Made by a program: the position numbers and the translations under genes. From assembly GCA_001665255.1 (NCBI GenBank), contig LZSH01000211.1, positions 1 through 35,798 of the forward strand: DNA of 35,798 nucleotides. The letters are read 5' to 3'. This document shows, one piece after another, positions 1 to 8,660 of this stretch. The notes beneath the pieces were generated by a model, which was given only the letters and a program-made list of their open reading frames with translations, was not told where the DNA came from and made no database searches. The stretch is from Mycobacteriaceae bacterium 1482268.1 (GTDB lineage: Bacteria > Actinomycetota > Actinomycetes > Mycobacteriales > Mycobacteriaceae). Numbering within the stretch: the first letter of the stretch is position 1; every line of letters starts with the position of its first letter.

Positions 1-2
1 CA

Positions 3-431
3 CCTCTGCAAGGCTTCGGGATGCCGTCGGGCGAATGTTCCATCGAGCCATGGGTGTTCATGAACTGGCGCCGCGCCTCCTACTACCTGTACACCGCCGA
101 GGTCGTCGACGCGCACAAGGCGTTGGAGTACGGTCTGATCAACGAGGTGGTCAAGCGTGAGGACCTCGAGGCGCGGGTCGACGCCATCGCCCGCCAAATT
201 GCGCAGGCACCGCTGACCACGCTGCTGGCCACCAAGGCCAACATCAAGCGGGCGTGGGAGATGATGGGTATGCGGGTGCACTGGCAGAGTTCCAACGACT
301 TGGTTGCGCTGGCATCGATCAGCAAGGATGTGCAGGAGCTCATCCAGAAGGTGTTCAAAGACAAAATTCTGCCGTCCGAAATGGCCAAGCGGCAGGCGGC
401 GGCATCGGACAACGGCGCGGCGGCCAAATAG
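3..431 (+). CDS. Enoyl-CoA hydratase/isomerase family protein, C-terminal part (5' end outside window)
   Basis: The reading frame is open from the first base and ends at TAG 429-431, so only the last 142 residues are present. The segment YTAEVVDAHKALEYGLINEV is the typical crotonase stretch in which the altered substrate-pocket loop leads into A-x-x-x-GL(I/V)N-V. It is followed by the helical trimerisation region (APLTTLLATKANI). The catalytic glycine/glutamate part lies upstream of the window. The family hydrates enoyl-CoA thioesters or acts on related CoA esters. The alanine-rich tail (residues AAASDNGAAAK) looks disordered. The next gene starts 7 bp downstream on the same strand, so the two are probably co-transcribed. 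The family is secure; the substrate is unknown. Confidence 0.85.
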   Translation, partial: PLQGFGMPSGECSIEPWVFMNWRRASYYLYTAEVVDAHKALEYGLINEVVKREDLEARVDAIARQIAQAPLTTLLATKANIKRAWEMMGMRVHWQSSNDLVALASISKDVQELIQKVFKDKILPSEMAKRQAAASDNGAAAK

Positions 432-438
432 GCGCTCG

Positions 439-1962
439 GTGAATATCACCGACCACGCTCCCGACTCGCCCGCAGTGATCGTCACCGAGGGGAGGACGGT
501 CACCTACGGCGAGCTGGTCGAGCGGAGCCAGCGTGTCGCGGCCCTGCTGCACGATGCGCGGTTGCGACGCGGCGACGGCGTCGCGCTCGTTCTGCCGAAT
601 TGCCCCGAGTTCTTCGAAATCACCTGGGGCTGCCAGCTTTCCGGGCTCTACTACAGTGCCGTCAACACGCACTTCACCCCGCACGAGGTGGCCTACGTCA
701 TCGACGACTCCGACGCCACGGCCGTCTTCATCGACGCCTCGATGGCCGAACTCGGCGAACGGATCCTCGAGGTCAACGACAAGGTCGTCGTGCACATCAG
801 CGTCGGTGGGTCGCTACCCGGGTGGCGACCCTATGACGAGGCAGCGGAATCCGGTCAGGCGCCGCCGATTTCGGATGGCTCCGAGATGCTTTATTCCTCC
901 GGCACCACCGGACGGCCGAAGGCCGTGCGCCGTCCGTTGCCCGACGACGGTCAGGGGTCGTGGGCGCAGAAGGTGCTGGAATACTCGCTCCGCCAGCGCT
1001 ACAACATGTCCGCGTCCAGCGTCTACCTCTCGCCTGCACCGCTGTACCACGCGGCGGGTATCAACTACACGATGGCGGTGCACCGGGTCGGCGCGGCCTC
1101 GATCCTGATGCCGAGATTCGACGCCGAGACGGTGCTGCGCCTGATCGAGAAACACCGTGTGACCCATGCCCAGTTCGTACCCACCATGTTCGTGCGGATG
1201 CTCAAGCTGCCGCAGCAGGTCCGCGAAAAGTACGACATCTCCAGCCTGCAGTGCGTGATCCACGCCGCCGCGCCGTGCCCCGTCGACGTCAAACGCCGGA
1301 TGATGGAGTGGTTCGGCCCGATTGTCCACGAATATTATGGGGGCACAGAGGGTTTCGCGGGCACGCTCATCGGCCCGCAGGAGTGGCTTTCTCACCCCGG
1401 ATCGGTCGGCAAGCCGTTGCAGGCGGTGCACGTCGTGGGCGAGGACGGCGCTGAGCTCCCTGCCGGTCAGGCGGGGGAGTTGTACTTCGAGGGCGGTCCG
1501 GAATTCGAGTATTTCAAGGATCCCGCGAAGACGGCGTCGGTGTTCAACGATCGCGGATGGCGCTCGCTGGGCGACATGGGCTACGTCGACGAGGACGGCT
1601 ACCTGTATCTCACCGACCGCTCCACGTTCATGATCGTCTCGGGTGGGGTGAACATCTACCCGCAAGAAGCCGAGAACGTGCTCGTCATGCACCCCAAGCT
1701 CATGGACGCGGCGGTGTTCGGCGTGCCGAACGACGAGTACGGCGAGGAGGTGAAGGCCGTCGTGCAACCCGTCGAAGGGGTGCAGGTCGGGCCGGAACTG
1801 GAGGCCGAGCTAATCGCGTACTGCCGGGCCAACCTCGCCTCATACAAATGCCCGCGGTCGATCGAGTTCGACGCCGAACTGCCACGCGATCCAAACGGCA
1901 AGCTCTACAAAAGGCGCATCCGCGAGCGCTACTGGCAGGACCGCCCGTCCCGCATCCTCTGA
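439..1962 (+). CDS. AMP-forming acyl-CoA ligase (FadD-like)
   Basis: This 507-residue member of the ANL superfamily would activate a carboxylic acid to its CoA thioester through an acyl-AMP. The P-loop YSSGTTGRPK lies near residue 152, the adenine-binding YYGGTEG in the middle, the hinge LTDRSTFMIVSGGVNIYP follows, and the C-terminal catalytic lysine is in DPNGKLYKRR. The frame is open further upstream, but alignment to the family begins at the GTG at 439 (NITDHAPDSPAVIVTEG). That start lies 7 bp after the hydratase stop, so it was preferred. No strong Shine-Dalgarno is visible. It probably forms an operon with the upstream hydratase. The substrate cannot be read from the sequence. Confidence 0.87.
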   Translation: MNITDHAPDSPAVIVTEGRTVTYGELVERSQRVAALLHDARLRRGDGVALVLPNCPEFFEITWGCQLSGLYYSAVNTHFTPHEVAYVIDDSDATAVFIDASMAELGERILEVNDKVVVHISVGGSLPGWRPYDEAAESGQAPPISDGSEMLYSSGTTGRPKAVRRPLPDDGQGSWAQKVLEYSLRQRYNMSASSVYLSPAPLYHAAGINYTMAVHRVGAASILMPRFDAETVLRLIEKHRVTHAQFVPTMFVRMLKLPQQVREKYDISSLQCVIHAAAPCPVDVKRRMMEWFGPIVHEYYGGTEGFAGTLIGPQEWLSHPGSVGKPLQAVHVVGEDGAELPAGQAGELYFEGGPEFEYFKDPAKTASVFNDRGWRSLGDMGYVDEDGYLYLTDRSTFMIVSGGVNIYPQEAENVLVMHPKLMDAAVFGVPNDEYGEEVKAVVQPVEGVQVGPELEAELIAYCRANLASYKCPRSIEFDAELPRDPNGKLYKRRIRERYWQDRPSRIL

Positions 1963-1963
1963 C

Positions 1964-2003
1964 AACCCTCCCACGGGTTCGCCCAAACCAACACATGGGT
2001 TGG
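1964..2003. terminator. Two small stem-loops between convergent genes
   Basis: Directly after the ligase stop, AACCC (1964-1968) pairs with GGGTT (1975-1979), and CCAAC (1988-1992) pairs with GTTGG (1999-2003). No T-tract follows. The convergent alcohol dehydrogenase ends at 2087, so a bidirectional intrinsic-like terminator is plausible but the stems are short. The rest of the gap to 2086 holds only another imperfect hairpin (AAGTG...CACTT). Confidence 0.4.
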
Positions 2004-2086
2004 AAAGTGCGAGTGGATCGCACCACTTCGTCGATTTCGATTTCGCGGTGGCCGGCGTCGGATGGCTCGCCTGTCCGGAAGCCAGA

Positions 2087-3241
2087 TCACAGCGCGAAAT
2101 CGATGACGCCGCGGATGATCTCGCCTGCCCGTTGATCGCGATAGCCCTCGTTGATGTCGTCGAGGCGGTAGCGCCGGGTGATCATCTCGTCGAGCTGCAG
2201 CAGTCCCGCCTCATACAGCCGGGCGAAACGCGCCACGTCTACCCGCGGATTACATGACCCCAGCACCGTGCCCACCAGGCTCTTGTTCCACAGGATGAAA
2301 TCCTGCAGGTTGATCGCGATGGAATTCGTCGTAGTTGCCGTCATGCCCGTGAGCACACAGGTGCCGCCTTTGCGGGTCAGGCTCAAGGCTGCCTGGACAT
2401 CGCCTCGGGTGATGAGCGAGGGCGATACGACGACGCTGTCGGCCATCACACCCTGTGTCAAGTCACGGACCAGGTCGGCGGCTTCCTCTGTGCTTGAAAC
2501 GCTGTGCGTTGCACCGAAACTCAGGGCTGATTTCTGCTTGAACTCCACCGGATCGACCGCGATTATCTGGGCCGCGCCGTTGATGCGGGCACCCTGGACC
2601 GCGCCGGTACCGATGCCGCCGACCCCGATGACGACGACGGTGTCGCCGGATCTCACCTTCGCACGGTTCTCCGCGGAGCCATAGCCGGTGGGAATCCCGC
2701 ACGACAACAACGCCATCGGCAGAAGGGGCAGACCTGGATCGATCTTGACCACCGAATCCGTTGACACCACAGTGTGTTTCGAGAATGCGCCGACCTTCGA
2801 CAGATGGCCGAGGTTTCGGCCGTCCGCGGTGTGGTGGCGGAACGTGCCGTCGGTCGGCATTCCCGGAATCATCACCTGCGCGCCCATGTCGCAGATGTAT
2901 TCCATACCGGAATTGCACCACCGGCAGCGACCGCACACGGCGACGAACGACGTCACGACGTGGTCGCCGGGCGCGAAATCGGTCACGTCCTCGCCCACTT
3001 CGAGCACGACGCCCGAGCCCTCGTGCCCGCCGATCATCGGGAACATCGAGGGCAGGCCGAACGACTCCATCACCTCGTTCGGTGCCGACATATCGCCGTT
3101 GCGGATGTGCTCATCGGAGTGGCACAGGCCCGCGGCGGCCATCTCGACCAGCACCTCGCCCGCCCGTGGCGGGTCGAGCTCGAATTCTTCGACCGACCAC
3201 TGCTGACCCATGTCATGCAGGATCGCCGCGCGGCTCTTCAT
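2087..3241 (-). CDS. Zinc-dependent alcohol dehydrogenase, NDMA-dependent (mycofactocin-associated) type
   Basis: This is a 384-residue medium-chain dehydrogenase. Catalytic zinc ligands are C40 (GLCHSDEH) and H73-E74 (GGHEGSG). The structural zinc lobe has C103, C106, C109 and C117. A Rossmann motif GVGGIGTG lies near residue 200. The motifs NGDMSAPNE and DYRD-like RYRLDDINEGYRDQ match the NDMA-dependent subfamily (Rxyl_3153 type), whose members hold NAD tightly and co-occur with mycofactocin (established family knowledge; no mycofactocin genes lie in this window). Its ATG overlaps the stop of the upstream P450 by 4 nt (ATGA), so the P450 product, an alcohol, is a reasonable substrate for it (inference). 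Confidence 0.9.
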   Translation of the reverse strand: MKSRAAILHDMGQQWSVEEFELDPPRAGEVLVEMAAAGLCHSDEHIRNGDMSAPNEVMESFGLPSMFPMIGGHEGSGVVLEVGEDVTDFAPGDHVVTSFVAVCGRCRWCNSGMEYICDMGAQVMIPGMPTDGTFRHHTADGRNLGHLSKVGAFSKHTVVSTDSVVKIDPGLPLLPMALLSCGIPTGYGSAENRAKVRSGDTVVVIGVGGIGTGAVQGARINGAAQIIAVDPVEFKQKSALSFGATHSVSSTEEAADLVRDLTQGVMADSVVVSPSLITRGDVQAALSLTRKGGTCVLTGMTATTTNSIAINLQDFILWNKSLVGTVLGSCNPRVDVARFARLYEAGLLQLDEMITRRYRLDDINEGYRDQRAGEIIRGVIDFAL

Positions 3242-4446
3242 TCGACGGGACGGAACGTCACCGGCAGGTGCTTCGGTGAGCGGAACGGCATGCCCACGAT
3301 CGCGCAGTCGTCATCGGGCACCAACTCGATGTCGGTCACGCGGTCGAAGAGGCTGTTCAGCATGGCCTTGGTCTCGACCCGCGCGAGGTGCATGCCGAGG
3401 CAACTGTGGATTCCGCCGGCGAACGAGATGTGGGCCCGCCGCGGCCGGCGGATGTCGAACTTGTCGGCGTCTGCCCATCGGTTCTCGTCGCGGTTGGCCG
3501 AGCCGATACACAGATTGACTTGTGAGCCTTTCGAAATCGGTACGCCGTGAACCTCCACATCCTGATTTGTATTGCGCGGCACCATGACCAACGGCGTCTC
3601 GTAGCGCAGGCCTTCCTCCATGGCGGCAGGGATGAGGTCGCGGTTGCGCTGCAGATCGCGAAGCTGTTCGGGGTGCGTAAGCAGCAAGTACAGCAGGTTG
3701 CTCGACGACCGGTATGTCGTTTCCAACCCGGCGGGCAACAGCAGGCGCAGGAACGAGATGATCGCCTCGTCGGTCAGTTTTTCGCCGTCGATCTCGGCTG
3801 ACACGAGATCGCCGATGATGTCGTCGGTCATCGTGGCGCGGCGCTGGTCGACCTGGTTCTGGAAGTAGGTGCCCAATTCGACCGACGCGTTCAGACCCGC
3901 CTCGATGTCATCGGTGATCGAGATGAGATCGAGCGACAGCCGTCGGAACAGCTCCAGGTCCTCCTGCGGCAGGCCGAGCAGGCTAGCGGTGACGCGGGTA
4001 GGAAATTCGAACGTGATCGCCTTGATGAGGTCGGCTTCGCCGTCGTTTTTGATCTCGTCGACCAGCTCGTCACAGATGGGGTCGATGACCTCGGGCTCCC
4101 ACTGTGCGAGCGCGCTTTGCCGAAACGCGTTGGCGACCAGACTGCGGTGGTCGTGATGCTGCTTGCCATGCATGCCCAGAATGGTGGGGCCGAAGACAAG
4201 GCCGATCGTGTTGTTGTACATCTCGGAGCCGTACACGTCGTCGTCGCGAAAGGCGGAGAAGACACTTTCGTAGTCGAAGAGCGTCCACTCGTCGGCGGAT
4301 GCCAGCTCCGGCGGCATCATCTCAGAAGTCATGAGCGTGCCGCGCCACACCGGCTCGGACCGACGCATGTACTCGAAGAACCCGTAGGGGTCGGTCGCCA
4401 GGTCTGGGGCATCGGGTTTGTCGTGCGATTCGGTACCGAGCGTCAC
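3238..4446 (-). CDS. Cytochrome P450
   Basis: This is a 402-residue soluble bacterial P450. The I-helix has AGLETT (239-244), the K-helix ExxR is E278-R281, and the haem loop is SFAGGIHSCLGMHLAR with thiolate C349. In the haem loop Ala replaces the usual Gly after Phe. The C-helix HHDHR (97-101) supplies haem propionate contacts. It would hydroxylate a hydrophobic substrate using electrons from a ferredoxin. It is the first gene of a leftward operon with the alcohol dehydrogenase. It is divergent from a Rieske ferredoxin gene across a 90-bp promoter region carrying a conserved element. The CYP family number cannot be assigned without a search. Confidence 0.92.
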   Translation of the reverse strand: MTLGTESHDKPDAPDLATDPYGFFEYMRRSEPVWRGTLMTSEMMPPELASADEWTLFDYESVFSAFRDDDVYGSEMYNNTIGLVFGPTILGMHGKQHHDHRSLVANAFRQSALAQWEPEVIDPICDELVDEIKNDGEADLIKAITFEFPTRVTASLLGLPQEDLELFRRLSLDLISITDDIEAGLNASVELGTYFQNQVDQRRATMTDDIIGDLVSAEIDGEKLTDEAIISFLRLLLPAGLETTYRSSSNLLYLLLTHPEQLRDLQRNRDLIPAAMEEGLRYETPLVMVPRNTNQDVEVHGVPISKGSQVNLCIGSANRDENRWADADKFDIRRPRRAHISFAGGIHSCLGMHLARVETKAMLNSLFDRVTDIELVPDDDCAIVGMPFRSPKHLPVTFRPVE

Positions 4447-4484
4447 AGGGCCTCCCGGACAGCAGCGTCTAGCGGGTCAGTCGC

Positions 4485-4519
4485 TCTATCTTTACTATTT
4501 TAGTATCCTAGGTCAAGGA
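4485..4519 (+). promoter_or_regulatory. Conserved promoter/operator element between divergent P450 and Rieske genes
   Basis: The AT-rich stretch TCTATnnTTACTATTTTA, 6 bases, then TAGGTCAAGGA recurs almost unchanged at 12402-12436 in the opposite orientation. It includes the inverted repeat TACTA-TTT-TAGTA (4493-4505). TAGTAT (4501-4506) could be a TANNNT -10 box for the Rieske gene, whose Shine-Dalgarno-like GAAGGG follows at 4525. A regulator shared by both P450/Rieske loci is the simplest explanation; the protein is unknown. Confidence 0.6.
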
Positions 4520-4536
4520 TCGGCGAAGGGACGTTC

Positions 4537-4893
4537 ATGCAACGCCATCCGGTGTGCGCGATCGAGGACCTGCCGCCGGGGAGCATGAAGCTCGTGCAGG
4601 CCGGCAAGTTCGGCGTGGGCGTTTACAACGTCGGCGGCTCGCTGTACGCGATCGCCAACTACTGTTCGCACGAGGGCGCGCCGCTGTGCGCGGGCTATGT
4701 CGGCGGCACCACCGAATTCGCGCCCGATGAGCCCGGCCAGATCCGGTATGTACGAGACGGCCAGATCGCGCGCTGTCCATGGCATAACTGGGAATTCGAC
4801 ATCACCACCGGGGTCAACCTGGCCGATCCGAGCAAGCGGGTCCGCACCTACGAGGTCGATGTGTACGACGGGCAGGTGTACCTGACGGCATGA
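4537..4893 (+). CDS. Rieske-type [2Fe-2S] ferredoxin
   Basis: This 118-residue single-domain Rieske protein has cluster ligands C43-x-H45 (NYCSHEGAP) and C80-x2-H83 (ARCPWHNW). The gap between the two boxes is longer than usual, with an acidic insertion around residues 58-70. There is no membrane segment and no catalytic oxygenase domain, so it should be a soluble electron carrier. It could donate to the divergently transcribed P450, or serve the amidohydrolases that follow it (inference). A GAAGGG Shine-Dalgarno precedes the ATG, and its stop overlaps the next start as ATGA. Confidence 0.88.
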   Translation: MQRHPVCAIEDLPPGSMKLVQAGKFGVGVYNVGGSLYAIANYCSHEGAPLCAGYVGGTTEFAPDEPGQIRYVRDGQIARCPWHNWEFDITTGVNLADPSKRVRTYEVDVYDGQVYLTA

Positions 4894-5939
4894 TTGTTGA
4901 CGCGAACGTGCAGCCGCATTTCTGTTACAACGCGGAGATCCGGCGCTACTTGCCGCCTGCGCACAGGCTGCGCGCGATCCCCGACGTCGAACAGCAGTGG
5001 TATCAGGCGCCGGGCGGCGACTACCGCGAGGATCTGTACGGCGACGGGTATCCGGGCTCGGATCCCGCGACGGTGGCGCGCCACCTGTTCGACGAGGGCG
5101 GGGTCGACTTTGCGGTCCTCAACCCGTTGACGCGCGGCAACATTGCCGACTATCTGCTCAACAGCCGCATCTGCGCAGCGGTCAACGACTGGCTGGTCGA
5201 GCGCTGGCTGGATCCCGATGAGACCGGCCGCTATCTGGGCACGATCCGGGTGAACCCGGAGGACGTCAGGGGCGCGCTCGCCGAAATCGACCGCCTCGCA
5301 GACCATCCGAAGATGGTGCAAGTGGGCGTACCGCTGCAGTCGAGGGAGCCCTACGGCAAGCCGATGTTCGAGCCCATCTGGGAGGCCGCCGCCGCGCACG
5401 GACTGCCCGTCGCGGTACATATCAACGGCGGAAACGGCGTTGACTACGCGCCGACATTCGCCGGCCACGCCTTCACCTACCCCGGGTATGCCGCCTTCAT
5501 GCCGCTGAACTCATTCGTCCATCTTGCAACGCTGATCATCGAGGGGATCTTCGGCCGACATCCCGATCTGCAGTTTGTGTTCGCAGACGGTGGTTACGAC
5601 GTGCTCACCCCCCTGATGTGGCGGCTCGACACGTTCTGGATGTCGATGCGTGACCAGACCCCCTGGGTCGATCGGTATCCGAGCGAATACCTCGCCGATC
5701 ATGTGCGCTACGGCACGTCGGCGCTGGACGGGCCGACGGACGATAGCCAGGCGCAGCGGTGGCTCGATTTCACCGACAAGGCAGATCTGCTCATGTACGG
5801 ATCGGGCTACCCGCACTGGTCGACGATCTCTCCCGAAACGGCCGTCGCAGGCCTGAACAATGAGCAGCGCGACAAGGTGTTGTGGCGCAACGCAAGTGGT
5901 CTCTATGGGGTGGCAGCAATGGAAGGGAGCGTGCGATGA
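4890..5939 (+). CDS. Amidohydrolase-2 family protein with degenerate metal ligands
   Basis: This 349-residue TIM-barrel protein belongs to the ACMSD-like amidohydrolase family, whose members decarboxylate or hydrolyse substrates with one divalent metal. The fold markers are present: PVAVHIN (H177), FGRHPDLQFVFADGG and PLMWRLD. The strand-1 motif reads D4-A-N-V-Q8 where the sister gene has D-T-D-V-H. The strand-8 motif reads GSGYPHW (G306) where the family has D. Two expected metal-ligand positions are therefore changed. It overlaps both neighbours by 4 nt, so it is made together with the intact paralogue and may be a non-catalytic partner subunit (inference). The substrate is unknown. Confidence 0.85.
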   Translation: MIVDANVQPHFCYNAEIRRYLPPAHRLRAIPDVEQQWYQAPGGDYREDLYGDGYPGSDPATVARHLFDEGGVDFAVLNPLTRGNIADYLLNSRICAAVNDWLVERWLDPDETGRYLGTIRVNPEDVRGALAEIDRLADHPKMVQVGVPLQSREPYGKPMFEPIWEAAAAHGLPVAVHINGGNGVDYAPTFAGHAFTYPGYAAFMPLNSFVHLATLIIEGIFGRHPDLQFVFADGGYDVLTPLMWRLDTFWMSMRDQTPWVDRYPSEYLADHVRYGTSALDGPTDDSQAQRWLDFTDKADLLMYGSGYPHWSTISPETAVAGLNNEQRDKVLWRNASGLYGVAAMEGSVR

Positions 5940-7075
5940 CGACGGTGCAACGCGTAGAAGTCGACGTCGCCCGAGATATCGCGGTCACCATCGTCGACAC
6001 CGATGTGCACCCGCTGCCGGTGTCGGGTGAGGTGCTCAAGTCCTACGCGCCGGCGCAGTGGAAGGACCAATTGTGGCCGACCGGCAATGCCGTCTCGCCC
6101 CTGTCGTACTTCTATGACACGCCGGATGCCTACAAGACGAGTTCGCTTCGCATGGACGCCATCCCGCCGGCCGGAGGTGCGGCGGGCAGCGATCCGGACT
6201 TCGCCGCCAAACAACTGCTCGTCGACGCCGGCGTGAGCATCGCGATGCTGGAACCGATGTGCGACGCCCAACTGCCGCAAGCCGAGCATGTCCTCAAGGC
6301 CACGTACAACGATTGGCTGGCCGACGCGTGGCTCGGCGAGAACAACTGGCACGGACGGTGGCGCGGCGCGATCAGTGTTACGGCGCAGGATCCCGGCCAA
6401 GCCGCGCGAGAAATTGAGCGATGGGCGGGCCACCCCTTCATGGCCGAGGTGTTGATGACACCGCAGACCCGCGGAATACCGTTTGGCAGCCCGTATTTCG
6501 ACCCGATATACGACGCCGCCACCCGCAATGGCCTTCCGGTCGCAACCCACCTCATGGGGCAGACACCCTTCGAGCTGATCCCGATCTATCCCGTCGGTAA
6601 TCCTGCGCACTGGCATGATTTCTTCGCGTCGTGGCCGCTGCTCTATGTCTCGCATCTGATGAGCCTCGTGTTCGACGGCGCGTTCGACCGACATCCCGAC
6701 CTGCGGGTGGTGTTCGTGGAGGGTGGCTTCACGTGGGCGATTCCCGTGATGTGGCGCATGGATCGGATCTGGGAACATCGCAAGGCCGATCTGCCGCGTG
6801 TGCGCCGGAAGCCGTCCGATTACGTCCGTGAGCACGTGCGATTCACCACTCAGCCGCTCGAGGAGGTCAACGTCGCCGAATACCGGGAGTACATCGAGAT
6901 GATGGATCTCGGCGACAACCTCATGTTCTCAACGGATTATCCGCACTGGAGCTACGATGCGCCGGAGTGGGCGATCAGGCGATTCCCCGCTGATCAGCGC
7001 GAGCGGATCATGCGCGGCAACGCGACCGCCCTTTACGGCCTGCCGACAACGGTCAAGGCGCTCCCGGGGGAGTGA
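5936..7075 (+). CDS. Amidohydrolase-2 family protein (intact metal site)
   Basis: This 379-residue paralogue of the preceding gene starts at the ATG overlapping its stop (ATGA). An upstream in-frame start at 5882 was rejected because it lies deep inside the previous gene. Metal and catalytic positions are present: D21-x-D23-x-H25 (VDTDVHP), H205 (PVATHLM), E262 (FVEGGF) and D334 (STDYPHW). Members are cytosolic hydrolases or decarboxylases, and in actinobacteria they are often found in aromatic, terpene or steroid catabolic clusters. It is the last gene of the Rieske-amidohydrolase operon. Its stop codon lies in the arm of a long hairpin shared with the convergent SDR. Confidence 0.88.
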   Translation: MTTVQRVEVDVARDIAVTIVDTDVHPLPVSGEVLKSYAPAQWKDQLWPTGNAVSPLSYFYDTPDAYKTSSLRMDAIPPAGGAAGSDPDFAAKQLLVDAGVSIAMLEPMCDAQLPQAEHVLKATYNDWLADAWLGENNWHGRWRGAISVTAQDPGQAAREIERWAGHPFMAEVLMTPQTRGIPFGSPYFDPIYDAATRNGLPVATHLMGQTPFELIPIYPVGNPAHWHDFFASWPLLYVSHLMSLVFDGAFDRHPDLRVVFVEGGFTWAIPVMWRMDRIWEHRKADLPRVRRKPSDYVREHVRFTTQPLEEVNVAEYREYIEMMDLGDNLMFSTDYPHWSYDAPEWAIRRFPADQRERIMRGNATALYGLPTTVKALPGE

Positions 7076-7125
7076 TTTCGGTGTGGCTGGTTACGCTGCG
7101 CGCAACCCAGCACGCCAAAATCACT
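7071..7125. terminator. Bidirectional hairpin terminator between convergent genes
   Basis: AGTGATTT (7071-7078) pairs with AAATCACT (7118-7125). The stem continues imperfectly through GGTGTGGCTGGTT against AACCCAGCACGCC around a loop near 7093-7103. The stop codons of both convergent genes (TGA 7073-7075 and its mirror at 7121-7123) lie in the two arms, so one symmetric structure would end both transcripts. It shares the core GTGATTTTGG with the hairpin at 11085-11117. Confidence 0.65.
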
Positions 7126-7840
7126 TGGTACGGGTGGTGCGCCGCTCGGCTTCCAGCGGCACGATGGGGGCACGCGCCGACGGCCCCCTGGTGATCGCGT
7201 GGAGCCGGATCTCGGGCAGATCAACCGACGGATCCAGGGTGTCCAACCACGCAACGGCGTCGGCCACATCGGTGGTCCGGATCGCCCACATCTCGAACGG
7301 AACATCTTGAAGCATCTCGGTTTCCACCGGGCCGGGAGTCACGACGTGCACGTTGATGCCGTCGCGATCAACCTCTTGCGCCAGCGCACCCGCGAACGCG
7401 TTCACCCCCGCCTTGGACGCCGAATACGCCGTCCTCGCCATCATGGGTTCGTGCGCGGCCGACGACGAGATGAACACGAACCGCGAACCCGGCCTCATCC
7501 GTGGCAGCGCAGCGGAGGTGACGACGAAACACGAGTCGAGATTGGCAGACATCGTCGCCCGCCACTGCTCGAAAGTCTGCTTGCGGGCATACGTTCCGCC
7601 GAGAATGCCGGACGCGTGGACGAGCAGGTCGATGTCTCCTGCTGCTTGGGCCGCAGGGGCGAACTTCTCCGGATCGCTGGCGTCGGCGACGACATACCGC
7701 GCGCCCGTCTCCTCGGCCGCCGCCCGCAGTGGCGCCTCGCGTCGTGCGGTGAGCACGACGTCATAGCCGAGCCCGGCGAGCTTACGTCCGCACTCCTTGC
7801 CGATGCCACCACTGCCGCCGGTGATCAACGCCGTACGCAC
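7121..7840 (-). CDS. Short-chain dehydrogenase/reductase
   Basis: This is a 239-residue classical SDR. The cofactor motif TGGSGGIG is at residues 7-14, and basic residues R33-R34 after strand 2 (TARRE) suggest NADP(H). Asn of the catalytic tetrad is in SANLDS, Ser in ISSSAAHE, and the YSASK motif follows. It starts at GTG, with a Shine-Dalgarno-like GAAAGGTG 6 nt upstream. It follows the GntR regulator by 10 bp on the same strand, so the two are probably one transcript. It would oxidise an alcohol or reduce a ketone; the substrate is unknown. Confidence 0.88.
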   Translation of the reverse strand: MRTALITGGSGGIGKECGRKLAGLGYDVVLTARREAPLRAAAEETGARYVVADASDPEKFAPAAQAAGDIDLLVHASGILGGTYARKQTFEQWRATMSANLDSCFVVTSAALPRMRPGSRFVFISSSAAHEPMMARTAYSASKAGVNAFAGALAQEVDRDGINVHVVTPGPVETEMLQDVPFEMWAIRTTDVADAVAWLDTLDPSVDLPEIRLHAITRGPSARAPIVPLEAERRTTRTK

Positions 7841-7850
7841 ACAGCACCTT

Positions 7851-8660
7851 TCAGCCCTGGCGCCGGGCCAGCGCCTGCGGCGAGAGGGCGACGATCCGCT
7901 GTTCGGGATCGCCGGCGCTGAAGTAGGTCTGGGTGTCGGCTATATGACGGGCAGCGAGCTTACGGGCGCGCTCCCCATCGCCGGCTTCGATCGCGTCGGT
8001 CAACTTGGTGTGCACCGTCAGCGCGATGCGTCGCTTGCTCATCGACGGGTATTCGCCGCGAGCGGCGGTCTCCTTGGCCCATATGTTCAAGTGGCCGGTC
8101 CACAGCGTTTCCAGGCTGCCGACCACCGCGATCATCGTGTGATTGCCGCAGCCGCGTACGACTTCGTCGTGGAACTGACCGCCGATCTCGGTGAAAAGGG
8201 CGCCATCTTCGATGTGTTCGGCCATGGCGTCGTTGATCTCTTTGAGCTTCGGGATGAGCGTCTTACCGCGGTCTGGTCGTCGGGCCGCAAGAGCCGCGCA
8301 CATCGGTTCGAGTTCCTGAAGGGCGGTGCCGAGATCCGCCAGCGGCACGGTGTCGCTCTGCAGCAGCAGACCAAGCATGTAGGCCGCGCTCGCTTTGGCA
8401 GGCGCATGCACCACGGCGCCGCCGCGGTTGCCGCGGCGGACCGAGACCAGCCCCTCGGTTTCGAGGATCCGCAAGGCTTCCCGCAACGACACCAGGCTGA
8501 CATTGAACTGCTCGACCAGAATCTCCTGCCGCGGAAGGAGGTCGCCATCGGACAACTCACCGTCGATGATCTGACGACGAAGTTCATCGGCGACGATTTC
8601 GGCCGTCCTTCGTGCGCCGAGCCTGCGGCGGGCCTCGGGTCCGATTCCCAGTGTTGTCAT
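7851..8660 (-). CDS. GntR-family transcriptional regulator, FadR/FCD type
   Basis: This is a 269-residue DNA-binding regulator. An N-terminal winged helix (about residues 18-88) carries the GntR signature LLPRQEILVEQFNVSLVSLREALRIL region and the wing RRGNRGGAVV. The C-terminal all-helical FCD domain (about 100-240) has the metal or ligand histidines in FHDEVVRGCGNHTM and the later H-x3 helix (AARHIAD). FCD regulators usually respond to organic acids or acyl-CoAs and repress neighbouring catabolic genes. It is divergent from the large CoA-transferase across 108 bp, which is therefore the most likely target besides its own operon (inference). Confidence 0.9.
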   Translation of the reverse strand: MTTLGIGPEARRRLGARRTAEIVADELRRQIIDGELSDGDLLPRQEILVEQFNVSLVSLREALRILETEGLVSVRRGNRGGAVVHAPAKASAAYMLGLLLQSDTVPLADLGTALQELEPMCAALAARRPDRGKTLIPKLKEINDAMAEHIEDGALFTEIGGQFHDEVVRGCGNHTMIAVVGSLETLWTGHLNIWAKETAARGEYPSMSKRRIALTVHTKLTDAIEAGDGERARKLAARHIADTQTYFSAGDPEQRIVALSPQALARRQG

